Source of the DNA: Onchocerca lupi
Lineage: Eukaryota; Nematoda; Chromadorea; Rhabditida; Onchocercidae
Reading direction: 5' to 3'
DNA length: 64,000 nucleotides
NCBI GenBank assembly: GCA_028564675.1
Contig: JAOVVO010000183.1
Coordinates: 1-64,000, forward strand
The notes beneath the pieces are model-generated. The model did no database searches. It was not told the DNA's origin and worked only from the letters and a program-made list of their open reading frames with translations. How positions within the stretch are numbered: the stretch's first letter is position 1; the number at the start of each line of letters is the position of its first letter. Positions 27,114 to 38,817 of this stretch are shown piece by piece. Position numbers and translations under genes: made by a program.

Positions 27114-30100
27114 AACCAAAGATTTATTATTCACAAACTTTTTTAAAGGGAACTTTATAATGTCAGAATTTTCCTTTGCTTTTATTTTTTATAAAAATCA
27201 ATAATTTCAATGAGATTTTTGAGACAATTCGAAAAGTTTGAAGCAACAAATAAGATTTATACGGTTTTATTTGAACTATTTGAAAATTTGAGGCATTATC
27301 TTTTTGGAGACAATAATTGTTACAATTTAACATGGCAGATTTTTAATTTCTCGGAAATCAAAATGATTATTCAATCGATCTACTGGTTTGTATTGATTAT
27401 TTCAGGTTGATAAGTTGGAATATTCAAACAAAAGCGATAGTTGTCGTGTAAATAAATTTAGAGCATGTCAAATATGCATAGAATAGGTGTTCATCAATTT
27501 ACATTAATAGACTTTTAATGTTCATATTAATCACAAAGTTTTAATTCATTATTTAAGTTCTTTGCAATGATTGCTTTGTTACTTAAAATGATATGACTAG
27601 CAATTACCGGTTTAGTGTTTATTTTTCCTGTAATTTTCCTAATAGATAGATAATGTTTTTGAAAAAATTTAATTTGATTCAAAAATTCAATTTCTTCTCG
27701 TTGTTTAGCATTTAAATTTCCGGTTTTTTTTTTTTGTGTGTTATAACAAGAAGAAGAGATTCAACTATTCTTGAAACATCCATTTATAGAAATGATTTAA
27801 TTTTTATTTTTAAAAAAAGGAATGAGAAGTTTCAAGGTTAAAATAGAAAATATTTCGTTAAAAGATTCTTTGTATGCAGTTATTCATTTAAAACAATTGA
27901 AATAAAACTAATTTATCAAAGAATAGTTGGAAAAATCAAGAAAATTTTATATTTTTCATCCAATTATAAAAATTTATTTCGAATTTTCTGGCACTTCTTC
28001 TTTTTTCCCCTCTCTCTCTCCTTTTTGCACAACATTATAAATATATTTGCATTTTCAGGTACAAAAATGAAAAATATACATCAGGCATAGGTTTGATCTA
28101 TGTTTAATCTCATAATTCATACACTTATAGCGGGCAATTGATGTTTTAAATGTTTTACTCAAATAATGATATCATTTTAATTTTCTGATGATATTCTTTT
28201 CACAAATTCCTCATTTTGTTTGTAAATTGTCAAATTTTGATAAAATGAAATTTAAGAATTATGAATTTGCCATATTTGCAAAAATAATTCCGTTTTAATT
28301 AGAAAATAATGCATAGATATTGTTTTCAACAATTAATTTTTAAATATTGGAAGTTGTTTTTTCTTTTTTACAGCTGTATAATTTCTTTAGCATAGCATCG
28401 AATAAATTCCATTCGGAAATTAAAATAAGAGAAAAAATGTTAGTGTCTTCTTTTTTTTTTTTTTTAAATTTCAATTTCATGGTCATTAAACTCTGTTAAT
28501 GACGATTGATTGATTGATATACTTAATTTTTGCTAAATTGTATGTTGACATTTAAAACTTTCCAGTGAATTTTCGACTATTTTACAATATATTTTTATAC
28601 TTCTTTTTTTGTTTTTATATTAAAATGAATTCTTCGAATTTTTATTTTTCTTTTTTCCAATGAAAAAATGATTCATTCTTCATTATTCACTGCAAGCACT
28701 ATTATTTTATCAGGTGGTAAAATTGATGGCAATATTTACAAAAAAGAACAAATGAACCCGGAATTTGACTGAAGTAAGGAAATATCAATCAGTTTATTTC
28801 TTCCCTCCTTCTACTTTTTTGATGATATAATCATCTTATCAATCTCCTGGTGATATGGTGATAATTTAAGGAAATGGACAAAATAAAATTGTGATAAAAG
28901 CATATCATTTGAAGAATTTTCTAATTTTTATTGTTTTTATGACTACAAACCTTCGATCAATTCTTTTTTTTTTTTTTTTTATTGACAGAAATTTATCACA
29001 GTATTTCAATGTCTCAATTTTATCGGTTATATTAAATGATTCGATCTTATATTTGTTTACATGTGTTATATATCATTTTATTTAAATAAATTTTCAGATT
29101 TTTTTTTCGCATATCATATTTCATTCAAAATTTGTTTCATCATTTCAACTATCATAAATTAAATATAATTAATTGCTTTTTAAATGCACTCTTATCCTTC
29201 CTCACTTATGATTGTTTTTTAAATGCACTCTTATCCTTCCTCACTTTTTTCCTTTTTTTTTTTTTTTTTTATTAATTTAGATACAAATATGTATTATGTG
29301 TTGAATTTCGAAAATTTAAATCAAAATTCCCACCCCTTAAAAACAGCTATTAAACGTTTTTAGAAAAAAAGTAAAAAAAAAAAAAGTTGGGAAAAAGAGT
29401 TTAAAAAATACCGGAATTCTTCAAAAAAAAAAAAAAAAGAAAAAAAGGAAAAAACATTGGAATTCTTTAATGTATGATGTGATAAAATTCAATATTTCTA
29501 TCAACCGGTCAATTTAATTTTGCGTAAAATTTTTGTTACATTTTCCTTCAAATACACTTTATAACTTTTTCGTAATCCTACTAATACCCTGACATTTTTC
29601 AAATTTTTGGCATTTGGCAACATTTTCATTACTCTTAAATACTGAATGTTAGTAATGACAATAATACAAACAATCCTGTCTAGCAAATTCTTCTATTTTG
29701 CTAACAAAAAAAAAGAAATTGTAAAATTCTTCACAACAGAAAAGAAATTTCCTAAAAAAAAGGCTGAAAAAAAAATCTCTAAAAAAAATCAAAAAAGACT
29801 TAAAAAGTATCAGACTTGAAAAAAAAGTATTGGCTTAAAAGTGCAATTACATTAGCTATGATCGATTTTCATCTTATTATTTTTTTGCCGACTTAAACAA
29901 ACTTCATATAAATATTATTATAATGTATTAGTAAATTTCCACAAGTGAATATATGTTTATGGAATGTGCAAAAGAACTAAAGAACCTTTCACTAATTAAA
30001 TTAATTAATTTTCCCAACAAAATTCGAATCAATTTTTTGCATATTTGTAATCCTTACAAAAATAAACGTAAAATTCATGACAATTGTAAATATATTATAC

Positions 30101-30564
30101 ATTAGAATCTACACTGCTCTGAAAATCATATAAAAATTTTTATGTCGAGAGAAATTCCTTTCTTTTTCCTTGACGAATTAGAAAAGAAAGGTTATTTTTA
30201 TTACTTCATTATTTTCATTATTATTACTTTTGTACATAGTCTAATTAATTTCTTCCTATACACAATCTAATTAATTAATCAAATCCATAATCTATAATAT
30301 ATACAGAAAGCAATATTTCATATTGGAATAATTAATAAAACTGTACACAAAAATACATAAAATTACCATTCAATATATGCAGTCATAATGTATATGTATA
30401 TAGCAATTTCGACAATAATAATTTAAAACCATAGATTTTGCACATGCCATTCATTTGAATATTCCAATAAAAAATATTATTTTATATACATTAGAAAATA
30501 ATTATTTTCTGTTTCTTTCTTTTTCAAATATAAATTTCCAATTTTTTTTTTTTTTTTTTCTACT
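27114..30564. other. Intergenic tract between convergent TMEM120 and PDK genes
   Basis: The flanking genes converge, so this holds both 3' UTRs and little else I can identify. It is extremely A+T-rich with several T- and A-runs (28449-28463, 28966-28981, 29253-29270, 30542-30559). An exact 31-base direct repeat lies at 29176-29247. No coding exon or RNA is recognised. Confidence 0.5.
29176..29247. repeat. Exact tandem duplication, period 38 bases
   Basis: The sequence TTTTTAAATGCACTCTTATC and the ten bases after it occur twice, separated by a short TATGATTG linker. The copies are identical, so the duplication is recent compared with the surrounding sequence. Confidence 0.85.
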
Positions 30565-33500
30565 TTAACATATTGGCTGAGAAACAGTGGGCGAAGAAGA
30601 TGGGTTATTTCGTGATGATGTACTGTAACTCGGGATTGATTCGTTCGTTTTGAACGGTACTGCCTGGAATTTTCCTTTTCTTTTCTTTTTCAAGAAATTT
30701 GAAATACAATTAAATATGAGAAATTCAGAATGTTGCAAGCGATTGTCCTTTAAAATTATAATTGGTTTCTCATCCACAGATGTGCGCTTATTTAGTTTAA
30801 ATTTTATTAAGCTATAGAAAAATAAGAAAAGAGAGAAACATATGCTTACTTTAATATACAAGAATGCATCAGTTCCATAGCCTTCCATTGAAATAACTAT
30901 TAAATCTCCGTGAAAATAGCGGGCATATAATCGAGATAAAGGAAGGCCATAACCATATCCTGCCTTCAACAATCAAATTTGAACGAAGAAAAATGAAAAT
31001 CTTAAAATTATCGCACGAAGTACCAAAATACTGGAAATTTAAGATCAATCAAGGCCAGAATCTTATGAATTTCATTTGTAATTTTACCAATGCTGCATTG
31101 TGACCAATTGTTTCTGATAGTGATGCGGTAGTGTAGCTGTATCGGAATAAAAGATCCATCATTTTTCGCGAAATGCCAGTACCGTTGTCACTCACCTAAA
31201 AATTCAAACTTTCTACAAAGCTCCAAATGATTGAATTTTTAATTCCCACCATACTTGAAAACTCTAAAATTTCATAAATTTCAATTCGCTGTAGAGTTTT
31301 TCCCGGTGGCAATATAATTTACTTGGAAAATTATTTCAGTTTTAGTAGTTTTCTGATAAATATATTTTTGAAATTGATCATTTAATTACCCGAACAGACA
31401 GATCCTCTTTGCCCAATGTTGCCAGTACTTGAATTGGAGGAAGTTTCTCAAACTCACCGTGACGATCAATGGTAGCACGCATCGAATTCTGCAAAAACTT
31501 TGAGCTTTCTACTTTTTTGCAATATTTTTCAATAAAATTTAGCAAAAATTTTCAATTAATAGATAATTTGAAAGAATCAATTAATACCTTGAATAATTCA
31601 AACATAATATGATACAAATGTGATGGTATGGCTGCGATAGCTATTGGATATCCAGGTGTAATCGAGTTATAAGAATTAAATTGTAATTTAGGCGAATCAC
31701 AATAAATTCTTAAATAACAACAGATAAGTTCACAATCGACAAAATTTTTTTAAAAAATTTAATGAAAATTTGCAATTAAAAGATAATTTGAAGAAATCAA
31801 TCAACATCTTGAATAATTCAAACATGATTTGATATACTGAATAATTTAAACATGATTTGAATTCAAACATGATCTGATTTGATTCGACAGTACAATATTA
31901 TTTATTATTTCAAATATCATGATGCAATGCAGTGTTTTACTTCCATTACCATAATTCATAAATCATGGTTATGCAGCACTGCATTATGACATTTGAAACA
32001 ATAAATAATTTAAAAATCATAATAATATTTCTTAAAAAATAGCAAAAGAGAAATTTCTTTAACATTACTACTAACCCATCACATACGAATCGAGCACTTT
32101 CATAGGCGTCTAAAATAACTGCTGCTACATCACATGCTGGATCAATACAACCTATATGTCGAGGACTTTCCGGAAGTAATGCTCCAAAAATTATCACTGA
32201 AATTGAAATAAATAATTTCTTAAAATTAAGATATCAATTACTTCAAATTTTCAAGTTAAAAGTTCAAATACTAATTTGATTTTGATACATTTAATTCCCA
32301 CCCATTTATTATGATGATTAAGTTAATGAATTAAAATTTCCGAAAATATTCCAAACAAAATAAAGGCTAATATTTGAGTTTTAACAGAAAGCATTATGAG
32401 GATTGCAATAAATCAAATAAATAGGAATGAATAAATGAATAAATTAATAAAAAGGAATAAATACATAAAATAAATAAATATATATATTTATTTATTCTAT
32501 ATAAGATGATTTCATTAAAAATTAATGGATTGGGAGAATAGTTGCGAATTTATATATGTATATGTCATAAATGATGTTACTGCAAATTAAATATTAGCTT
32601 AAACTTTTTAAATTGTTATAAATCGGGGAAATAACTAACAATGCTGATGCTGCATGATTCGTATAGATATAACTTTAAAATAAAGTCGATCCAACAAATA
32701 TTGAATTCTGTTATTTAATGCTATATTTACGCCATGCTTTTGTTTTAATTGATTAAAAACTTCGGCCATTTTTTCGATGAAATTTTCGTGCCGTAACATC
32801 ACTTTTCCCAAGTTCTCGTTAAATCTAGAATCCTATTGAATTAACTAATTTAACTAGCTGCAAGTTACAGTTTAAGAAAGAGGTTCAAGTAACTATCAAA
32901 TAGAAAGGTGTAAAATTCAGTTTCACGCTTTTGACTTTAGTTTTAAGATAATTTTGAGATGATAAAATGAAATAAGGAAATGAACTTACGAAGTGATAAT
33001 TTCATTCGTTGGTTCACTATTTTCAAACGGCAACAACTCTTCAAAACTTTGACAATACAATCTATGTATTTCAACAGTAGAAGGCAATTCAGGTAAATGT
33101 TGAAGCAATGAATCAATCTCCTGGAAAAAATTTTTTCATCTTAGCAATTGAAATATGTTTATGAAATCAACAATTCTTACTTTTTTTCTCTCTCTCTTTA
33201 TATATATGTACATAATTAAGGTTTGAAAAATTTCTTATCAGAAATCATCTTAATACTCTTTTTTTTTTCGATCAAATAAATTAGTATTCATAACAATTTA
33301 ATAACATATGAATCTGATGACGAAATTTGACGGTTAACATTTTGGAAACTGCTTCAGGAAGTTGTTTTGTTGTTGTTTATGTATGTGGCTTGGTAGTTTA
33401 TTTTAGAGAATATTTGGGTAATTTTAGTAGGCTATGGTTGTTTAAGCCTAGATTATATAAACATAAATACATACAAAGCAAATTAAAATATATATATTTA

Positions 33501-34055
33501 CACATTTATCAAAACTATCAATCCAGGAATGTTTAAATGTTGTTCTTATTCTTTTATCTCTCTTGGAATTTTATAAAATCTGGCTTACGTATGTATTATA
33601 TATTTAAATATTGGAATTTTGCAACTTTATATGACGGGAATCGTTACAATTCTGTAACTTTTCAAAGTATCAAAATAATCTCAGTGTATCATATTCTTAT
33701 CTTCAGTATTCGGAATTATTACTTTACGTAACTCTGTGAATTACGAAACTAATCACATATATGAATTTTAATTCAGTAATTTTACATTGTCAAAATTATT
33801 ATTTTACGTAACTATCAAATAGTAAACAAAAATCAAAAAAAAGATAAATTACACTTTTACCTTTGTAATATTGGCTAAACGAACAAGAAGTTCTTTTTGC
33901 AAAAATTTAAATGATAGCTCGACCGTTCCGACGCGTCCAAAAGCCAAATACATTTGTAGTGAAATCGGTTGTGGACGAAAACGTTCATAATATTTCAATC
34001 TTTCCAAAAATATATGATTTCTAAATTGTTGCAATAAAAGCCTTGCCAGGCGCAT
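30565..34055 (-). CDS. pdhk-2: Pyruvate dehydrogenase kinase-like protein (PDHK-2 type)
   Basis: PDK is a mitochondrial GHKL-fold kinase that phosphorylates and inactivates the E1-alpha subunit of pyruvate dehydrogenase. Nine exons: 34055-33861, 33120-32990, 32824-32640, 32196-32076, 31708-31588, 31488-31390, 31195-31088, 30963-30850 and 30663-30565. They sum to 1173 bases, 390 residues. Family landmarks are FLQKELLVRLANI, NNRIQYLLDRLYF, HIGCIDPACDV, the N-box MFELFKNSMRATI (residues about 247-258) and GYGYGLPLSRLYARYFHGD with SMEGYGTDA. The G1 box reads DNGTGIS (from residue 287) where PDKs normally have DRGGGV, and the ATP lid is divergent. The carboxyl tail is serine-rich and lacks the Asp-Trp motif used for subunit cross-linking. 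It may be a diverged paralogue rather than the main PDK. An acceptor-like CTCTTTAG ends nine bases before the ATG. Confidence 0.92.
31545..31835. repeat. Duplicate of the 3' end of PDK exon 5 and its donor, in the preceding intron
   Basis: The stretch 31545-31615 spans the donor side of exon 5 (end at 31588). It is repeated in the same orientation at about 31765-31835. Both contain the YH/YQ-MFELFK codons, followed by similar intron sequence. Short TTCAAACATGAT units continue to 31875. The duplicate has an altered donor (AAGATGTTG instead of AAGGTATTA), so it is unlikely to splice. Confidence 0.75.
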
Positions 34056-36269
34056 TTTAATATCCTAAAGAGAAAAACTGAAATTAGCACAAATGTTTTC
34101 AATCGATAAATAATCGATCGTGATATATAACAAGCAATGATACCAATGAAATTATTTTAAAATGCATCATTTATTATTCCTCCTCTCATCTCTCTTCTTT
34201 TATTTCAAAAATGTTTTGCATTTTTGTGAAACTTTGAAAATAAAATTTTTCTTGCAAACATTTAATTGAAATTAATTAGAATCAACCAAATAAATTTTAA
34301 ATTCTACTTCGTAGTGTATAAATGCAACAATAATGTATACATCAATTTATAAATTCAATTAATTGGTAGGAAAAAATTTAGAAATTTAAAAATTTTTCAT
34401 TCGCAATATTCTTTTCATGTATAGCATTTGGCATAATTTATAATGGCTCAATTAATTCGAATTTAGAGATAATTTATCAATAATTTAAATACATATGATG
34501 AAGATAAGCAACGAAAAAAATGAAACTTGAAAAACTTGAAATTTTAAATCGACATTATTATTATTGAAAATTTGAAATCTTAAGAATCAGAATTAAACTT
34601 AAATAAAAGAAATATTAGCTTTTTAGAAAATAATAACAATCACTGAACGATATTGATTTTATCCTTCATTACTGTTTATTCATTTAATATAGAGAAAAAA
34701 CATGCACTTTAAATAAATTATTTATAGTACTCATAATTAGCATCTCAAGCATTAATTACATTTAAGAGAATTCAGACATAGAAGATTAAAGTGTGAGAAT
34801 CTAAAATTAAAACTAAAACTAAAGCCATAAAGCAAATATTTTCCCATTTTCGAGAAAAACAAAATATAAGGATAGATGGAAATCCCTAATATACTTTATC
34901 AAATCTAATTTTCCATTTTTCATTATAAGTAATCAAGATTTGATCAATAATGCTGTTATTTTAAATAAATAGAAAATAAATAATATCCCAATAGTAGGAA
35001 TAATTTTCATTCTGAAGTCTTGTAATTAGCATATTTCAAATATTCTAATAAGTCAAAAAAAGAATATTTCAAATTAGCAAGGATATTTATTGTATTTTTT
35101 TAATAATATACAATATATACATACGAATATAATTTGAATGCAGAAGAATACCTAAATATTATCGATGGATGTATCGAATAAAATGAAATAATTTTTATAT
35201 AAATTACTTCTAAAATATAATTTATAAAAAAAAAAACAAAGCAAAATACAACAAAAAAAATAAGAATTTAAAAAAAAACATTTCTTTAATTTGAAAATAC
35301 GCAGGATAAAGTAAAATTACTTTAAAGATGAGAGAATAAAATAAGCTTTTGTATCTTTATTACACAAAATTTAAAGCAAAATTATTTCGATTTCTTATAT
35401 ACAGAAGAATAGTGAGGGATTATTTTTTAAAAACGGAAGCATAAAGTGAAACTAAGAGAGTAAAGAACGAAAATTGAAGAATAATGAAAGCTAAAAGTGC
35501 AACTCTGTTCAGGGTAAACATATTTCAAATGTTTGAGAGGTAAAATAATTCGTAAATACCGAAATGAACTACGTGAAAATTTATATGTTGATATAAATTA
35601 ATACTGTAATATGATTAAAATTAATTAAAAATTTCGAATATAATTCAAAACAGGATTTTGGAATTTTCATTTCGTTATTGTCCCTATATCAAATGAATTT
35701 GGTCCAATCTTTTTTTTTATTGAGCTATGATTAGAATAGAAGTTTGACATTGATTTTTGTTGTAAGAAAGGTGATGTTTGAAAATGCTGTAAACAATGAA
35801 ATATGAGAATTTAAAGAATGCATAGGAAAGAAAAATTTGAAAATGAGCACGAAATGAGTGAACTGCTGATACTTAATTCAATGTTGGCAATAAGAACAGA
35901 ATAAACAAATGAAAATGAAAAACAAGTAAAATAACGATGAGAGTAAAGAATTAACATAGCTTAGAATGATTGTAGAAAATAACTTCCTGACAATTCAAAT
36001 TTTACAAATAGAAGAGAAATGAATTTATCTTTCTCAAACACATTTGAGTAAAATCTTTCGCAAAAGTATCAGTGAAAAGGGAAGAAATAGTTATGGAATT
36101 TCTTTGGTCAGAAAGCAACTGCTTTCAAATCTAAAAAGTAATTATCGGTTGAAAGCTTTTTTTCTAATCAATTTCAAATAAAACAGAATTCCCTTTTTTG
36201 TTTTTCCGGGAAAGGAAATAATAGGTAAAGAATGAGCTAAAAGCTTTCAATTTTAATTTAATTCTTAAA

Positions 36270-36400
36270 CAATAGGAGCAAAAATTTCAACTTAAATTTT
36301 TCAGCTTGAAATTTTCAGTTCAAGTTTTTCAACTTAAATTTTCAACTTAAAAATTTCGGCTTAATGAATTTCAGCTTAAGTTTTTCTGAAATTCATCTGA
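36270..36400. repeat. Degenerate tandem repeat of an AATTTTTCAGCTT-like unit
   Basis: Units such as TTTCAACTTAAATTTTTCAG, CTTGAAATTTTCAGTTCAAG and TTTTTCAACTTAAATTTTCA follow one another, period about 13-18 bases, partly self-complementary (CTTGAA/TTCAAG). Confidence 0.65.
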
Positions 36401-37254
36401 AAATTGAAAAATTTTAAGAGGTAAAAGGTAAAAGATTAAGAAAGAAGGAATATAATGTAAATTTAGTTTTATCGACCTAGATTTCAGAAAAAGAGTTCCT
36501 AGTATCGGCTTTAATCTCGGGATTTTCCGACCCACCTTCGGAGTTCTCATTTAAGAGACATGAACTACGTACTTTGACCTTTGGCCTATTTGGCTGAAAA
36601 ATGACTTAAAAGAGGAAAAAAAGAAGAGATATGATTGAATAAAAAGACGTGGACGAGGGAAGTTCAATATTAGTAAAAGAGGAATCGCAGAATTTACCGG
36701 ACATATACTGGCATTCACATAAAATTCTCAATTAAGTAGCGCCATTGAATTGCATAGAGGGGCGTGGCCCACAGATGCGGCCATAGCGTTAATATTAGCT
36801 TCTACGATATTATCGTAACCATTTATATTGGGGGTTATTTCTACTTAAATCAGTTTTTATTGGGATCATTGGATCGAGAAGTAAGTTTTGTTATTTGACG
36901 GAAAATCTCGTAATAGCTTTTGCTGTGAGATTTTTCGGATGAAATCCAAGTTATCTGATAAGATATGTCGTAGTTTGCAATGAAGTTCACGCATATTATG
37001 AAATGAAACGCGATAATGTCTGGGGTTACTAAATGAAACATCAAAAACGGTAAATTCAACATGATTCTATCTGTTATTAACTTACAAATATCTTCGAGAT
37101 AAACTAGCAACAATGCTTAGTGAAAGCGATGATAGTTTACCAACAATAAATTCTGCAATTTGTTGCAAACAAAAAATTTGTTCATAGATGTATATTGACA
37201 CAAAATAGGATAAGATGTTTGTAAGATTTATGCGTTGAGTAATACATTGTGATT

Positions 37255-37305
37255 GGACATGTATGTATGTATGTGTGTGTATGTGTGTGTGTGTATATAT
37301 GTTTA
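37255..37305. repeat. GTAT/GT microsatellite
   Basis: Interrupted ATGTATGTATGTGTGTGTAT repeats ending in a TATATATG run. Confidence 0.8.
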
Positions 37306-37500
37306 TTCAACGTGATTTTTTTCTAATATAATCATAGTAGTAGTGTAGGATCTTCAGAAATTTTCTCATCTATGCACGTTTTGGAATTCAAACTTTTAGT
37401 CTTTTCTATTCGATCATTTTTTTTTCGCAAAATTCACGTTTAATTATTCAGTTTCAACTTCGGTTGAGGGGTTTGTTGACGCGTAATATATTATGGATGT

Positions 37501-37506
<6 letters not shown>

Positions 37507-37543
<37 letters not shown>
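37507..37543. repeat. (TA)n microsatellite, about 18 units
   Basis: An uninterrupted TA dinucleotide run between GTTGCCA and ACAGTC. Confidence 0.9.
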
Positions 37544-37544
<1 letters not shown>

Positions 37545-38817
37545 CAGTCAATATGAAGAGTGTTGATGTATAATATATTGAGGTACTGACATATTAGAAA
37601 TTTGATTTCTGCGTATTTCATATTTTGTTTTTACATTTAATATGTTTGTTGATTTACGATATAGAAGTTTGCATGACAACATTATATTTTGTCACAGTCA
37701 TACTATGCTGTTACTGTTTGATGAAGAAATGTACGTGGAACTGACATGTTTTGTCTTAAACATACTGTATCTATTGATGTGTAATTTAAAAGTAGCAAAT
37801 GAGTTTAGAAAGTTGCCTATAGTTGAAATAGTATATATGTTCTTCATACCTAACTTAAAAAGCATTTTTGTCTTTATCATACTGAGTTTATTGACATGTG
37901 ACTTTGAAATATACACCATACCATACGTATATATAAATATGTTTTTTGTCACCATAAAATTCTTATAGATATAAACTCAGTGATTAATACATAAAATTTT
38001 TTGTTTTTCCAAGATGATATGACCGTACCCGGCTTGATTAAATAGATCATTTTATGCTGGATGTATCAGTGATATGGGCGCCAGATCTATGGGGACATTC
38101 CTTCTCGAAGTTTCATTATGTTGCTTCTTTAGGGCTTAGATAACTGTAGAGACTATCAGTCGAGACTCCGAATCTTTATTTCTCATGTGGATCTAGGAAG
38201 ACGTGGGCTACGTTTCTGCAGTGAGTCAAGATGATATTAAGGGAGTGTGAAAATAATATAGACTTCTGAATTTAACATCGTAACCTGGCTTGGATACCCA
38301 TCATCTGAGAAACGATAATTTAGATATAAAATGTTTAGTTATGTATCTTTTATTCTATTTTTCATTATTTTGCAATTTTAGGAAAGGTTATGATGTGGCT
38401 GCAGAGATTTTTCTGTACGCAAATATATTAGAACAAATTTTATATGAATTTTTTCACTAACTTAGTTTCATACTTTTTTTGATATTGATCTTTTCACATA
38501 GAAAGTAGCATTGTATATCGTTAGCTTATAGGTAAGCGAAGTCTGCTTTTTGCGGTATTTTTTCGAAGTTCGTGTTTAATCCCAATTAGGTTTTTATTAA
38601 GACAGCCATTTTAATTAGTGATAACATGATATTGTTTTGAGTCAAAGTTGAAAGTGGCTTTGCATAAAATCGAAAGTTTATGAAGGTATTTAGGTATTGG
38701 TCTTTCTTATTAACTTTTAATATGAGTTAGATAATGCTTTACATAAAATAACCAGATTAGTTTTAGATCCTACTCAGCTACTGTTGATTTTGATAAAACG
38801 CCATTATTATTTCACAA

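Larger units (their letters stand above)
34056..38817. other. Long intergenic region between divergent PDK and cgh-1 genes
   Basis: Promoters of both divergent genes should be near the ends. The region is A+T-rich and purine-skewed at 35200-36250. It holds reiterated CTTAAATTTTTCA-type words (36270-36400), a less A+T-rich patch (36478-36850) with exon-like frames on the minus strand, GT/TA microsatellites (37255-37305 and 37507-37543), a diverged repeat field (37440-37960) and a complex patch at 38010-38260. I can assign no gene with confidence. Confidence 0.45.

Noticed and set aside
37642..37968. 108-codon plus and 85-codon minus frames
   Set aside because: Both fall in a diverged repeat field on opposite strands, with no similarity to known proteins.
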